From assembly GCA_961205875.1 (NCBI GenBank), contig OY540816.1, positions 12,596,701-12,660,700 of the forward strand: DNA of 64,000 nt, written 5' to 3'. Positions within the stretch are counted from its first letter, which is position 1; every line of letters starts with the position of its first letter. Both the position numbers and the translations under genes were made by a program. Below the pieces are notes generated by a model. The model was not told the origin of the DNA, did not search any database, and saw only the letters and a list, made by a program, of their open reading frames with translations. The DNA comes from Sialis fuliginosa (taxonomy: Eukaryota; Arthropoda; Insecta; Megaloptera; Sialidae). This document shows, one piece after another, positions 1 to 10,319 of the stretch.

Positions 1-215
1 ATTGAAATCGGTTGAGCATTAGAAAGCTACAAACAGACGTACAGATGAACAAATGTAGGTGTGAAACACATAACCCATTTTATGACATTTTCAGTTTTAC
101 TTCATTGGACAATTTTTCGAGAATTCCAAGATGGCAACAAAATTGATACATTAGAGTTAAAGAAGGACACACAGGCAAACAAATATATGTTCTAAACACA
201 TAATCTCTTTATTTC
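1..215. repeat. Degenerate repeat tail, two diverged tandem pieces
   Basis: The opening bases carry AAATCGGTTGAGCATT followed by a run of ACAGACGTACAGATGAAC, the kind of tail seen on many insect interspersed repeats. A second diverged version (ACACAGGCAAACAAATAT, then AAACACATAATC) follows about 120 bases later, so two related pieces sit in tandem. No coding potential is visible. The element probably continues beyond the left edge of the window. Confidence 0.4.
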
Positions 216-700
216 ATCGGGGAATAAAAAAAGGATCACCTTCAATCCTCTAATATTGCACTATCATCGATTTTAGACTATCATGCAGTCCACTTATTAT
301 TAGTTTCCCAAAGGATCCAAGTATAAACTCCCTTGACTATTATCCTGTAGACATTAAATTAAACAGCGTTTGCTGATCGCCATCTCCATCAATCGGAGAG
401 TAGTGCTGCTGTAATGTCTGGAGATCGAACATGGTATTCTGTTTACATATGTATTTGCCGCCATGTTTACACTGTTACGTGTGTTTGTGGTGTTTTCTAT
501 ATTTGTATGTTTATTCTGCTGCGGTTCTACTTGCCCAGTTAATATGATCTTGTCTTGTGAAGCACAACTGTGTACATTAGTGCTGTGGTACTTAGTGTGT
601 ACTTGTATGTATTAGTGTGTCTTCTTAGTGGTTTCAGTTTTACTTAACTTTATTTGTTGTTTAAATATTTACAAGCTTGCATTATGCTATTGTAATTTTT
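216..700. other. No gene seen
   Basis: AT-rich to mixed sequence with no convincing frame. The part around 360-660 is somewhat less AT-rich and rich in TGTGT words, but I see no splice-bounded exon or recognisable repeat end in it. Confidence 0.4.
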
Positions 701-1473
701 ACTTCCATGTTCTGAAAGAAATGGAAGTATTGTAATACCATCGAAAAATTGTGTCCGAGAAAATGACAAATTCTGATTGTACTAACTTCAAAACTTAAAG
801 AAAAGTTAATTTCCGCATGGCGGCTGTGTGTGTGTCTGTGTGGCTGTGTGTCTGTGCGGATGTAGAATTTTTTTCGTTCACGATAACTAGTGTAAAAATG
901 CACCGATCTGAATTATTTTTGGAGAAAATGTTTGCCTCAGTGAGTACTCCAGACTTATTGATTTTGGTGCTAATCGGATTAGGGGTTTTGGAAATATTCG
1001 AAATTTTGTAACTTTTTTCGTTTAAAAAGTGAACATTGCGAGTATTATCTCACTAATTTTGATAAGATTTTGTACATTTGCAGTTCAATTGAATCTAAGG
1101 GACATTTATTATTTGTACGTGCCTAAACAGCCATTAAAGGGGTGAAAAACACACTTAAAATTTGAATTTGAAATACTAATATGTCATTAATTCATGTTGC
1201 CTTGGAAACAAATGCAACTAAATTCAAATTGTCAAATTAGTTTTTCTACGAATGTGAATTATGTTTTTGACATTAGAAAAAAATATTTATATACAAATGG
1301 TAAAAAGAGCTGTAACCGTTGTATGTATATATGTTTTTTTAATGTATTACGATATGTATATTCATAGTAGTAGGTTATATAAATAAAATATTTAAAAAAA
1401 TGTATATTTAAAAATTATTTAAAAAGATAGAAAGAACATGGAAGTCATGTATGGTTCTCCATACCGATATTTA
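701..1473 (+). repeat. Interspersed repeat family B, copy 1
   Basis: This starts with ACTTCCATGTTCT, which folds with the nearby ATGGAAGT, and carries the reverse complement AGAACATGGAAGT at 1433-1445, a perfect 13-bp inverted pair. Similarity to the copies near 3272 and 34308 runs past this to a second small hairpin motif (TATGGTTCTCCATA) and the end CCGATATTT. Related sequence occurs only at those two other sites in the window. The short frames inside are chance frames. No target duplication is clear, so the class (short DNA transposon or other) is undecided. Confidence 0.7.
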
Positions 1474-1705
1474 TTTATGGTTTTACAGTTAAGTATCTAT
1501 TGTAAAAATGTATGCGATCTCGTCTCGTCAATATTTTAGCAGATTAAATCTCGGTGTGAGAGCCTACTTTTATCTATTTGCTTATTTGTTGGTTTAATAA
1601 TGTAATCAAACTATCCTAAAATTAGTAAAATATGATTTTAAACTAGTTTTTAAAATGAGGTATTTTTCCTCATTGTATACGTTTTATATGTAAATGTACG
1701 AGGAT

Positions 1706-2257
1706 CAGTGGTGCTGGAAACATTTTTTCTGGGAGGGGGTGGGGTACTAACCTCAAAAATTAAGCTGACTTAATTTTACTTGGCGTTCTTAAAATTCAAA
1801 ATTCACTTTTTTTAGCATGTTGAATATTATTGCATTATTTGTTAAAAAATGAAAATAAATAGAAATATAGTGGAACCTTATTAGTACGTTTTTAAAGGAA
1901 CATGTACTAACGAAAAAACGTACTAATGAAATATTTTAATATGGGGTCTTATGGAAGAATGCCGGGACCTAAAAAAAGAAAAAACCTTCTAAAGTAAAAC
2001 GTACTAACGAGGTTTTACTGTACTCACTTTTTATTTTTCTTTGTGTCTGACTAGACTCATGGTTACATTTTGTAATTTGTTTGTGAGCTTTAACACCAGT
2101 TAATTTTTAAGAGTAAAAAAATTATAGAGAACGGATTTTTATAATTGCACGTCGCTTCAAACCCGCTCTAAAAAAACAGGGTCTAAAATAGTCATTGCCC
2201 CCCACTGAAAATTTTGGGAGGAAATTGCCTCCCCTGCCCTCGCATCCGGCGCCACTG
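1706..2257. mobile_element. hAT-like non-autonomous element with a nested insertion
   Basis: The ends are CAGTGGTGC and GCGCCACTG, which fit hAT termini. They are flanked by ACGAGGAT (1698-1705) and ACGAGTAT (2258-2265), an 8-bp target duplication with one mismatch. Internal sequence is AT-rich with G runs near both ends and has no transposase frame. A 153-bp element lies inside at 1868-2020. The mismatch in the duplication suggests moderate age. Confidence 0.75.
1868..2020. mobile_element. Pogo/Tc1-like MITE nested in the hAT element
   Basis: Imperfect inverted ends (TAGTGGAACCTTATTAGTAC at the left; CGTACTAACGAGGTTTTACT leading to G at the right) are flanked by TA on both sides. This fits Tc1/mariner or pogo termini that normally begin CAGT. 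The element is only 153 bp and noncoding. Its location inside 1706-2257 dates it as younger than that hAT insertion. Confidence 0.65.
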
Positions 2258-2265
2258 ACGAGTAT

Positions 2266-3271
2266 GTAATACATACTCATAATACCTACCAATATAGTTA
2301 TGTGAGTTTATGGATTTAAATATTTGAATTAAATCGGATTGTTCGTTTGTTGACCAAACCTGACATTTGTGTACTAAAGTTCGTAAATAATGTTTAATTA
2401 AATATGTATAATGGTCTTAACAGTATAACGTGATTTAGAGAATTAAGATAATAATACAGAAGCTTTGATCAATAATTTTGCAAATATTACTAAACGTACC
2501 TACATAGAGCTTTATAGATATTTGACAATATTAGCTTGTATTGTATATTTGGATTGATAGATCGTGGGATGTATAAAGCAAAAATAATCACGGTCATCAG
2601 TTAATCATCCGTTTTCAAATCATGATTAACGTTAATTATAAACGTTAATCTCGGTTATGGCTTAGCTAGGACTAACGTTTATCAAAGTTTGAAAGGACTA
2701 TTAACTAATTGTGCTTATTGTTTATTTATACAACTCACTAGGGATATATTTTATTTTGTTGCATTAGAATTAGTAACATTTATTTTTGCTTACCTACTTA
2801 CCTGGTATATAAATTATTTACATTAATATATTTTACATCATTTGAAAGTGCTTGCTAGCTAGCAAATTTGCTAGCTCCTTTATAATACCGGACATCACTG
2901 TACTACTGATATTCTCCGTTCTTTGGAGATGTTAGGGTTAAGTAGAAGGTTAAAAGTAATGATGGTTATGTCTGCTCGTAATAATAAAAATTGTATATTC
3001 TTTATTATTGTCACCAATATTAATTTGTCTTAAGTAGCACATTTATAATAATCTTTACAATAATCTCAAGTGGCGGAGACTCACAAAACAATTAACGATG
3101 AACAAAATTCACCTTGTGCGGTCCAAACTAATTATTTTAAATATATACAACTGAACTGGTATTATAATTTATATAAATAAAAAATAAAGAATAGATACCT
3201 ATATTCCTATTGTATAAGATGAAACGAAAAAACTATTGGCAGTACACACCGATCATTAAGAATGTTTTATT
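2266..3271. other. AT-rich spacer with one palindromic repeat motif
   Basis: No gene is seen. At 2846-2890 lies a short repeat containing the perfect 18-bp palindrome GCTAGCAAATTTGCTAGC (2858-2875), followed by TTTATAATACCGG. Related copies occur near 21975 and 40370. The rest is plain AT-rich sequence. Confidence 0.45.
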
Positions 3272-3685
3272 ACTTCCATGTTCTGAAAGAAATGGAAGTA
3301 TTATAATACCATCGAAAAATTGTGTCCGAAATAATGACAGATTCTGAATGTACTAACTTCAAAACTTAAAGAAATGTTAATTTCCGCATGGCGGCTGTGC
3401 GTGTGTCTGTGTGGATGTAGAATTTTATTTCTAATAAACCGATCTGAATTATTTTTGGGGAAAATGTGAAAAACACCCTCAAAATTTTAATTATGTGTAT
3501 TATGTTTTTGACATTAGGACATTAGATTATATTTATATACAAATGGCAATAATTGAAATAACTGAAATTTATATTCATAGTAGTAGGTTATATAATTAAA
3601 ACATTAAAAAAAATTGTATTTAAAAATTATTTAAAAAGATAGAAAGAACATGTATGGTTCTCCATACCGATATTTGTTTAGTGTT
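3272..3685 (+). repeat. Repeat family B, copy 2 (internally deleted)
   Basis: The left end is the same as copy 1 (ACTTCCATGTTCTGAAAG), and the right end carries TATGGTTCTCCATACCGATA. About 370 bp of the interior present at 701-1473 is missing, and the inverted motif near the right end is shortened to AGAACATG. It is noncoding. Confidence 0.7.
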
Positions 3686-3984
3686 TTCAGTTTATAATAA
3701 AGTAATGTCGAAGGAGCCAGATTGACATATTATAACCATTTACTACATTACAAAAGGTTAAAATTTATATTATCCACATCAATGAGTAACTAATATTAAA
3801 CAGTTCCACATATGTTGGGATACGTCACTTAAATGTGTGCATAGTGTAATGAAACATAACAAAAAGTGGTAAAAATAACAGAAAAGTCAACTTGACGACC
3901 CAAATTAAATATTATCTTTGTGGCAAAAAATGTAGGTAAAATAATACATTGGGGTAATGTAAAAACAACAAGCGTGATGATATA

Positions 3985-4245
3985 TTGATATTTTTAAAAG
4001 CGGACGACGATGTCAAATTATTTGATTTGGCTTACCTTTTACGGAGTTTGAAAACGGTGGAACTTGTTGACGAAGAAAATAAATCCCGACAAACGATAAA
4101 ACGAAAATGGAGACCAGAGTTGTATACGGACGTGTGCCACCAACTTGTCAGAAAAAGAGAGAGAGGAAGAACGATATATAGTAGGGCGACTAACGAAATG
4201 GTTCAAGTTATTACTCTAGAGGAAAAGTATGTACACGTGGAATAA
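3985..4245 (+). CDS. Unrecognised 86-codon open frame
   Basis: I do not recognise this product. The frame has no ATG at its start (the first available start is TTG), so if real it may be a 3' exon or a fossil fragment rather than a whole gene. Its composition looks more coding-like than other frames here: an acidic stretch ADDDVKLFDLAYLL, then a basic segment (KRKWRPEL and RKRERGR), ending TLEEKYVHVE. There is no signal peptide and no membrane segment. No second copy is seen in the window. A family B repeat ends 300 bp upstream. A decayed transposon gene or a host terminal exon are both possible. Confidence 0.3.
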   Translation: MIFLKADDDVKLFDLAYLLRSLKTVELVDEENKSRQTIKRKWRPELYTDVCHQLVRKRERGRTIYSRATNEMVQVITLEEKYVHVE

Positions 4246-4429
4246 ACTTTTACATTCCACACAAGTATTGCATAGAATAAAGTTTTTTTTTTGTGGGGGG
4301 GTATTTTTATTTAGTAATGTGAATGTTTTTCTTCTGCAGTATAAGGTACTCTGAATATTGCATCACAGAACTGACTGTGAATATCTATAAGTATGTTTGG
4401 TTAATATGCATATTGTGTAATTTTGCTAC

Positions 4430-5062
4430 CTCGCAATATCGAAGATACGAGAAGCTTTGTGATCGTTTTAGAATGAGACAAAAAAAATTATTCTCCGGTT
4501 TCAAAATTTTAAATTGATCTTTCCGTGTCTGTCTGTCTCCTGAATTTTTGTCACACGCATAACTCATGAACCACTGAACCGATATTAATAAAACTTGGTT
4601 GGATGATTGGGTCTGGTTTGATGACGGTCCCATTTCAAAATCATCAGATATCTCAAGAACAACACATATTACGTGAAAATTTACAGGTCTACAACGTTTG
4701 TTGTAAAATATACCCTTACAAAGATTTATCTCAATTTGTTTTAAAAAATCATGTTTTTTTTTTAATTGATATTTACTTTGACATATTAAATGTCATTTTA
4801 ACGTTTGCATAAATTTAAAGGATTAAAATTGCCAAAAAATTAAAAATACACGAAAAAATAATCAGGTGCGTCTTAAGGAAAATTTCGAACTAATATTTTT
4901 TAGTAAAATTGTATAAAAATTAAATGGTTAACCAATGCTTGGCAATTTATCTGAACACTCTATCGGTTTTTATTTAAATTGTTCAATAATTAACTACCTT
5001 TGGTGAATTTAGCACGAGGAAGCACTGTGAATTTACTTGGCAGATGTTTTTTTATAATTTAT
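4430..5062 (+). repeat. Interspersed repeat family C, longer copy
   Basis: The start (CTCGCAATATCGAAG, GAAGCTTTGTGATCGTTTTA) and the end (GCACGAGGAAGCACTGTGAA, then ACTTGGCAGATG) both match, in reverse orientation, a shorter copy at 19388-19632. The middle, about 4512-4882, is absent from that copy and contains CATAACTCATGAACCACTGA followed by ACCGATAT, a motif of common insect repeats. No coding capacity is convincing. Confidence 0.65.
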
Positions 5063-5904
5063 GATCACAGAATATACTACTAAGCAGAAGAGTCATATGG
5101 ATACGATGGCCATGGTCATAAAATTTTACTTCATATGAACTACCCTCAGAGGCGCTGTGGCCACAATATTTAACATTATATGTCCCTTCTACTTGTATAT
5201 GTTCTGTGTTTATGATCTTAAAATATAAATATGGTGTTACAGTTTTATATTGACTGAAAATAATGTAATTTATTATTATAAAATACCAAAGTAATAGTAG
5301 AAATCTTATATTTGTAGTACATAACCTATAAAATAAGACAGAGAGTACCCATTGTGTGAAAAGTTATAAAATAGAAAATTACATATTGACTTGTAACAAA
5401 ATTGTATTCAATAACTAAAGTAGCAGGATAGAGAAGTACATTTACAGAATTTCAATCTACACAGTACATGTATCAACATATGTATCACTCTGCCATTTAT
5501 ACGACTATATAATATGACACTGAACATGTACATGAGCTGATGTATTTTCCGAACATTTCCCCGTTTCACATGGATTTGAAGTATCTATATGTTAGTTGGC
5601 AATATGCCAAGAGAAAATATGATCGTATAAATATATACATATATTCCGTGCAACTCCAACGGAATTGTATAAATGTTCGGTACTTTACAATAATATCGTA
5701 GGCCTTTATTACCTCTATATAACGTTACCTTTATATCAATTTATTATTCGTGAAAGAATTACATTTATAACGTAAATAATGTGACAGCCGTTTAAGTTGA
5801 ATTTTATTAGAATTGGTTCTATCTGTGTACGGTCGACCAAGTCTTGAAATGTTCTTCATTTGTCTTTAAGTATTCCATGCATATTTAACTTTTGTGCTTA
5901 TGTA
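5063..5904. other. AT-rich spacer, nothing recognised
   Basis: No exon-like frame, transposon terminus or RNA gene is seen. A slightly less AT-rich patch at 5095-5165 includes GATGGCCATGG but has no other support. Confidence 0.4.
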
Positions 5905-6110
5905 TATCAGGTGGTCTATTTAAATTGAGACAAGCCAATATCTTGAAGACTAAGGTTTTTTAGGGAAAATGTTTGATACAAAAGTTTTCGGGTTAGGAGT
6001 GGGAAAACCAATGGAGGTAAAAAAATGATCTTGAGTGGAGGTTTCAAGGTTATTTTGACGCCAACTGCATTTTTTAAATGGAAACCTATTTCTTTTTTGC
6101 ATATTCGTAT
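5905..6110 (+). repeat. Repeat fragment of the TACAGG-GGTC type
   Basis: TATCAGGTGGTCTATTTAAA at the left resembles the ends seen at 25961 (TACAGGCTGGTCC) and 7222 (TACAGGATGTCCC), a terminus common among short insect repeats. A matching right end is not visible before the next repeat begins. It is noncoding. Confidence 0.35.
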
Positions 6111-6380
6111 TTTAGATTTTTTGATTCTACACAATTCTTTACTTCATTATTTTGTTTAATATTTAACGGTTTAATACGGCAAAATAGCGCGCTGGAGACA
6201 ATTTTTTTTCCGACTTGATTTAATATTGTGTTACCTAACGTAACAAAATATATCCTAGAACCTGGTTAGAGAACATATCTATGAATTAAAAAAAACACAA
6301 ATCGGATAAGTGGTCTCAAGTTATAAGCGCACTAACGAACAGACAGACAGACATTGAGCTTTATATATATTATTAAGGAT
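6111..6380 (+). repeat. Repeat family D, truncated copy
   Basis: Shared with 42773-43110: TCTACACAATTCTTTACTTC, AATATTTAACGGTTTAA, GTGTTACCTAACGTAACAAA, and the tail AAGCGCACTAACGAACAGAC followed by repeated ACAGAC. The left portion of the family, with its GC-rich CTAGC end, is missing here. It is noncoding. Confidence 0.65.
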
Positions 6381-7220
6381 TACGTCTACGAACACCTACA
6401 AATTATTTTATTTTTTATTTTTACCTTCAAATATTATTTTGGTTATAATCTACGTAATTGGTACGTTTTATCACGGTTCTCATAGAAAGGTTAATATAAA
6501 TAAAGATCTTAAACAAAGAGTTATAGAAATATTTTTTCGATAATATTTGTTGTACCTAAGTGAAACCAGGTATAGCTAGAAATTGGCGAAACCTGCATTT
6601 GTCTGGGATGGAGGGCCCAGGGGGCGGAACAATCATCTTATAAAACAAAACTACTGTCGTTAATTTTTCTAAATTTAGGGGGCACTGACACAGGTCCTTG
6701 CTGAGGACGTAAGAAACCCTAGTTACACTTCTAGGTAGAACATACTGTACAAAATAAATTATTTAAACATACCATATTTCACATCCAAGATAAAAAATGA
6801 ACATATGACACACGTTCTTTTTAAAATTTTTAGCGGCTTTAATTGTTTTAAATTGTGCAAAAAAAGATTTTTGATAAACATTATTTATATTGGTAAATAA
6901 TGAATAAGTCGCATGCTTCTAAAACGTTATATTTTAAGTAATATAATTTATTGTTTTATTTCTTTAAAAATGTAAAGTATATATTTCAACACAAACTTTT
7001 TGACAAATGGATATTATAAATCATATTAAAAACTACGACCAACTTCTACATTTCTTGAAGTTGAATTTTTCGGTAATAAATATACATACACATTAATTAA
7101 TGTTTTAGGTATTCGTATACTAAACAGACTGCACTGCATGTTAACATAAATACTATTTATTATAATTTCGGTATATAGTCTGCATTAGTATGTTGTGGTT
7201 TTTCCCACTGGCTTTTCCCC
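6381..7220. other. AT-rich spacer, no gene seen
   Basis: Mostly low-complexity AT-rich sequence. A G-rich patch at 6600-6690 (GGGCCCAGGGGGCGG, then GGGGGCACTGACACAGG) could be a decayed hAT end, but no partner end is visible. Confidence 0.35.
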
Positions 7221-7221
7221 T

Positions 7222-7500
7222 ATATACAGGATGTCCCATTTTGAAACCTTCACACGAATATCACCTCAGATAAAGATGCTAGCGAAAAAATTTTCAGTCA
7301 AAAAAATAGAAACCAATATTTTTTTGCAGATTCCTATTTTCCATGAAAAAATAAGAAACTTTTGTTCGACACATTTTTTTAGAAAATCTTAATTTTGAAA
7401 AAAATATTAAGTAGCAAAAACTTTTGAATTTTCATAATTTTTTTACTCGGAAACTAAAACTTTTTAAGAGAAGTTGCAAAAAAATTTAAGTAAATTCTAA
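7222..7500 (+). repeat. TACAGGATGTCCC repeat fragment
   Basis: TACAGGATGTCCCATTTTGA at the left edge is a recurrent terminus of short insect repeats. The following sequence is A- and T-run rich and includes CTCGGAAACTAAAAC, which resembles the reverse of TTTTAGTTTCCGAG near 15341. No inverted partner is found. Confidence 0.35.
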
Positions 7501-7512
7501 ATTATATTATTA

Positions 7513-8462
7513 CTAGCTTCGCAACCTGGCAAACGTTGTTCTGTTCAAAAATAATTAATGTAAAAATCAGACCATAAATACATATTTTCGTAAATATCTC
7601 AACCACCTATCGGGTTCAAAAAATCTATAAACTTATCAGGGCGCCAATCGAACATATGGTGTGAATATGGCTTCGATACGCCAGTGGTTTAGGCCTTATG
7701 ATTACATATACAGTCGGGACTCGTTTATTGTAACGTTCGTTTATTTTCAACTCTCGTTTATCGTAAATGCCGACTTTCGTTTATTGTAAATTTTTTCTCC
7801 TCCTTCACCTCCCACCATTCTCGAGTCATGGCGTAAACGAACATATTTTTGAAATTTTTCTAGAATTAATTAGAGATACTTATCACCGTCGTCACTCGTC
7901 ACCTTGCTCATATTCGAAATTAAAAGTAAAGTAAAATTATTTCACTATCACGACTAACTATTAACGATAAATATTAAATACCAAGGTTTACATACATAGT
8001 CTCTATAGCTCCTTGACCAATCAGCGTTGGCGCGGGATTTCAAGTCACCACGAAGATGTATTCAAATGTTTGACATCTCAGAACGTATTGCCAACTTAAG
8101 AATAGTAAAAATGACACTTCCCGAATAGATAAAATTGTCTGTGATAGCTTTTCCATGATTTTGCAATGTCGAATTTGTACTTCTTTGATTGTATATGTTG
8201 TTAAAATATCAAAAAATACGAAGACAAGAATAAATAAAGGATTTCTTGTATTTGATATTCTATTATACATTTATAACATTTGAATACATATTCGTGGTGA
8301 TGTCAATTCCCGCGCCAACGCTGATTGGTCAAGGATCTACACATAACTTGGTGGGAGCCCCTCTCGATTTAAAATAAACGCGCGTCATATGATTCAGAAG
8401 GTATAAAATAAATGAGTCCCGACTGTACATACATACCAACGTTTTTATATATTAAGATGTTA
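7513..8462 (+). repeat. Repeat family E, interrupted by a pogo-like element
   Basis: The outer parts 7513-7710 and 8426-8462 together match, in reverse, the copy at 50571-50905. Shared words include AACGTTGTTCTGT, AAATCAGACCATAAATACA, TGTGAATATGG, AGTGGTTTAGG and CAACGTTTTTATATATTAAG. The 715-bp element at 7711-8425 splits it. The family starts ACTAGC and ends TTAAGAT and does not code. Confidence 0.7.
7711..8425. mobile_element. Pogo-like (Tc1/mariner) non-autonomous element
   Basis: The ends CAGTCGGGACTCGTTTATT and AATAAATGAGTCCCGACTG are near-perfect inverted repeats flanked by TA (7709-7710 and 8426-8427), fitting the pogo group. The motif TCGTTTATTGTAA is reiterated several times inside the left end. 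An internal pair of ~60-bp inverted arms (8011-8070 and 8277-8335, containing GACCAATCAGCGTTGGCGCG) would make a separate hairpin. No transposase frame remains. Confidence 0.8.
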
Positions 8463-8469
8463 TACTAAA

Positions 8470-8862
8470 ACAATTCGTTTTTATTTTTCCTGCATGCAGA
8501 TACGATTTTGTGGGCTGTGTAAAATGGGATACGCGCGTAAAGAGCCGTAGTGAGGCAATAGCGCAGCGCACCTGTCGGCGCTCGCTAGTGCGTCATTACT
8601 GCTTAATGATAATGACGCGACACGTCCTTCCGGTTTCCGCCTCCTCTCAGACGTGCGACACTTCCGCCAGCCATCCTCCGGCATGACGCGCCAACCTGCT
8701 TTCGTCTTGTATTTACTTTCTGCTATCTCGCCTCCTATTTATTTGTCGATGTTTAGGAGCAGTTATTATCAAATTAAAGCCTTGTTTCCTTCGCTCCGTT
8801 GTTTGCATTTCGTGTTTGATTTATTCGAAATAAGTAAATTAGAAAATGTTTAGGTAAGTGTG
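8470..8862 (+). promoter_or_regulatory. GC- and CpG-richer island ending at a strong splice donor
   Basis: Against an AT-rich background this segment is full of CG words (ACGCGCG, GCGCAGCGCACC, CGACACGTCC, ACTTCCGCC). It ends at TTTAG followed by GTAAGTGTGG (donor at 8852), which matches the donor consensus. One reading is a promoter with an untranslated first exon of a plus-strand gene. The alternatives are an enhancer or a decayed hAT interior, since a hAT-type end lies at 9190-9246. The frames inside do not resemble a known protein. Confidence 0.3.
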
Positions 8863-9189
8863 GATAATTTGCAAATTTGTAAAACATATTTTGTGCGCTG
8901 TGTTTTTGTATTAAATTAGCTTTTATTTATTAGTACAGCGCTTTGTATTTTTGTTGATTTATTTAAAATAATATTTTATTTATGTTTTGTATTTTATGTG
9001 TCCGAAAATATTAGTAGACAACCTAAAATTATTAATTTATTTATTTATTAATAATTTCACTTTGGATTAAGTTGGGGGTATAAGTAATTTTTAACAACTA
9101 AAACTTTTACGCTATAATACATAAATAAAATAATATTTTAAATGTTATTTTAAAGAAAACAATAGAAAAATAAAACCAGTTTCAGGCAT
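8863..9189. other. AT-rich spacer, nothing recognised
   Basis: T-rich and A-rich sequence with TTTATT runs. No repeat ends, exons or RNA genes are seen. Confidence 0.4.
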
Positions 9190-9246
9190 TTTAAATAACT
9201 CGAGATTTGTTCAAATGTGGCCGTGGGCCGCAGGTTGGTCAGCCCT
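9190..9246 (-). mobile_element. hAT-type terminus, partner end not found
   Basis: Read on the minus strand this begins CAGGGCTGACCAACCTGCGG, then CCCACGGCC, a widely shared hAT-family terminus (Charlie-like). No matching left end or 8-bp duplication was found upstream, although CGCCAACCTGC at 8689-8699 shares a few bases with it. It is probably the remaining end of an eroded copy. Confidence 0.5.
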
Positions 9247-9801
9247 GAGCTAGAGTATTACAGTAATTGTTGCTAACATTGTTATCACAATATTGTTTTC
9301 TTTAAGTAAATTTAAATAATACAGATTTAATATAAATATTATGTTAACCGATTAAACGAGGAGTAAATATTATAATATAAAATACCTTGTCTTTTTAAAT
9401 AACATCTGTTTTGTTAATGGGTAACACACAGTTTTTAAGTACTTTTTAAAGTATGTACATAATATTATCTCTTATTAAAATAAGCCCTCAGAAATAATAA
9501 ATTATTTGAGCTTCCATTATTGACCTGTGAACGATTTAAATATAATTTTGAACAATGAGGATTGTAAATACATGTATATTTCTTTCTTAAAAAAACATTT
9601 TACTAAATTATTAATTGGTAATTAATTATAAATTACTTATTTATTAAAATCATAATATAAAACATGGCATTTTTTTATTTGAAATAAAATATTTCTTAAG
9701 AAAATCTGCCACTATAGGGAAAATATCATAAGATTTTTATTGTAAATTTTTATTGCAATATTTAAATTATAGTAATTGTGATTTGCAATAGATAATCTGT
9801 G
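9247..9801. other. AT-rich spacer, nothing recognised
   Basis: Very AT-rich sequence without frames, inverted ends or GC islands. Confidence 0.4.
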
Positions 9802-9924
9802 TACATTATCTGCTAAATCTTTGTTTCTTATATAGCTAAAATTAAGATGTATACCTATGTATACGTACTTATAACCATACCTCTAATACCAACATAACGT
9901 GAAAAAATAAAGTAGGTATATGTA
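9802..9924 (+). repeat. Direct duplication, unit 1 (uninterrupted)
   Basis: This 123-bp unit (TACATTATCTGCTAAATCTT ... AGGTATATGTA) recurs at 10320-10730, where it is split by a 282-bp hAT MITE. Unit 1 keeps the empty target with a single AGATGTAT at 9845-9852. The two units flank the TA-target element at 9925-10319. Confidence 0.85.
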
Positions 9925-10319
9925 CAGTCGCCTGCAGAACTCGTCTAGCACCCTAAAGGCTAGAATCGCTTACAACAAATTCCAAATTTAAAGACAAACA
10001 TCATCGGTTATCTTTTTCTATCAAGTTTAATATATTTAAATACTAAAATTCGGTATACCAAATATTTATTGCCACAAAATTTACGTATACAATTTTCAAT
10101 AGATTACATAATAATTTAATTGCACAAATATATATGAGTACCTATGTATTATAAACGAAGAGTAGTTCTTTATCTAGCAAATGAATTTCAAAATATCTTT
10201 CTTTGTTTGATACATGGAGAAATGATTTAAATATTATAATAATCAAATGGGAGGAGCCTACTAAGTTTGTGATAAACGAAAATGAATACAAACTGCAAGA
10301 CCATTAATGCAGGTGACTG
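9925..10319. mobile_element. TA-target MITE at the duplication junction
   Basis: The ends CAGTCGCCTGCA and TGCAGGTGACTG (11 of 12 bases matching) are flanked by TA on both sides. The left part (AACTCGTCTAGCACCCTAAA, then GGCTAGAATCGCTTACAACA) is related in reverse to pieces at 22256-22325 and 32929-32990, so it belongs to a family. It is 395 bp, noncoding and pogo/mariner-like by its CAGT start and TA target. Confidence 0.7.

Noticed and set aside
817-1011. 64-codon frame in family B
   Set aside because: It is inside a repeat and its equivalents in copies 2 and 3 are not maintained.
2791-2815. Second recursive splice site on the minus strand (CCAG then GTAAGTAG)
   Set aside because: The upstream bases are mixed A and T (ATTTATATACCAG) rather than a pyrimidine tract.
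4033-4042. Minus-strand donor-like CTTACCTTTT
   Set aside because: It falls inside the plus-strand 86-codon frame and has no exon upstream on the minus strand.
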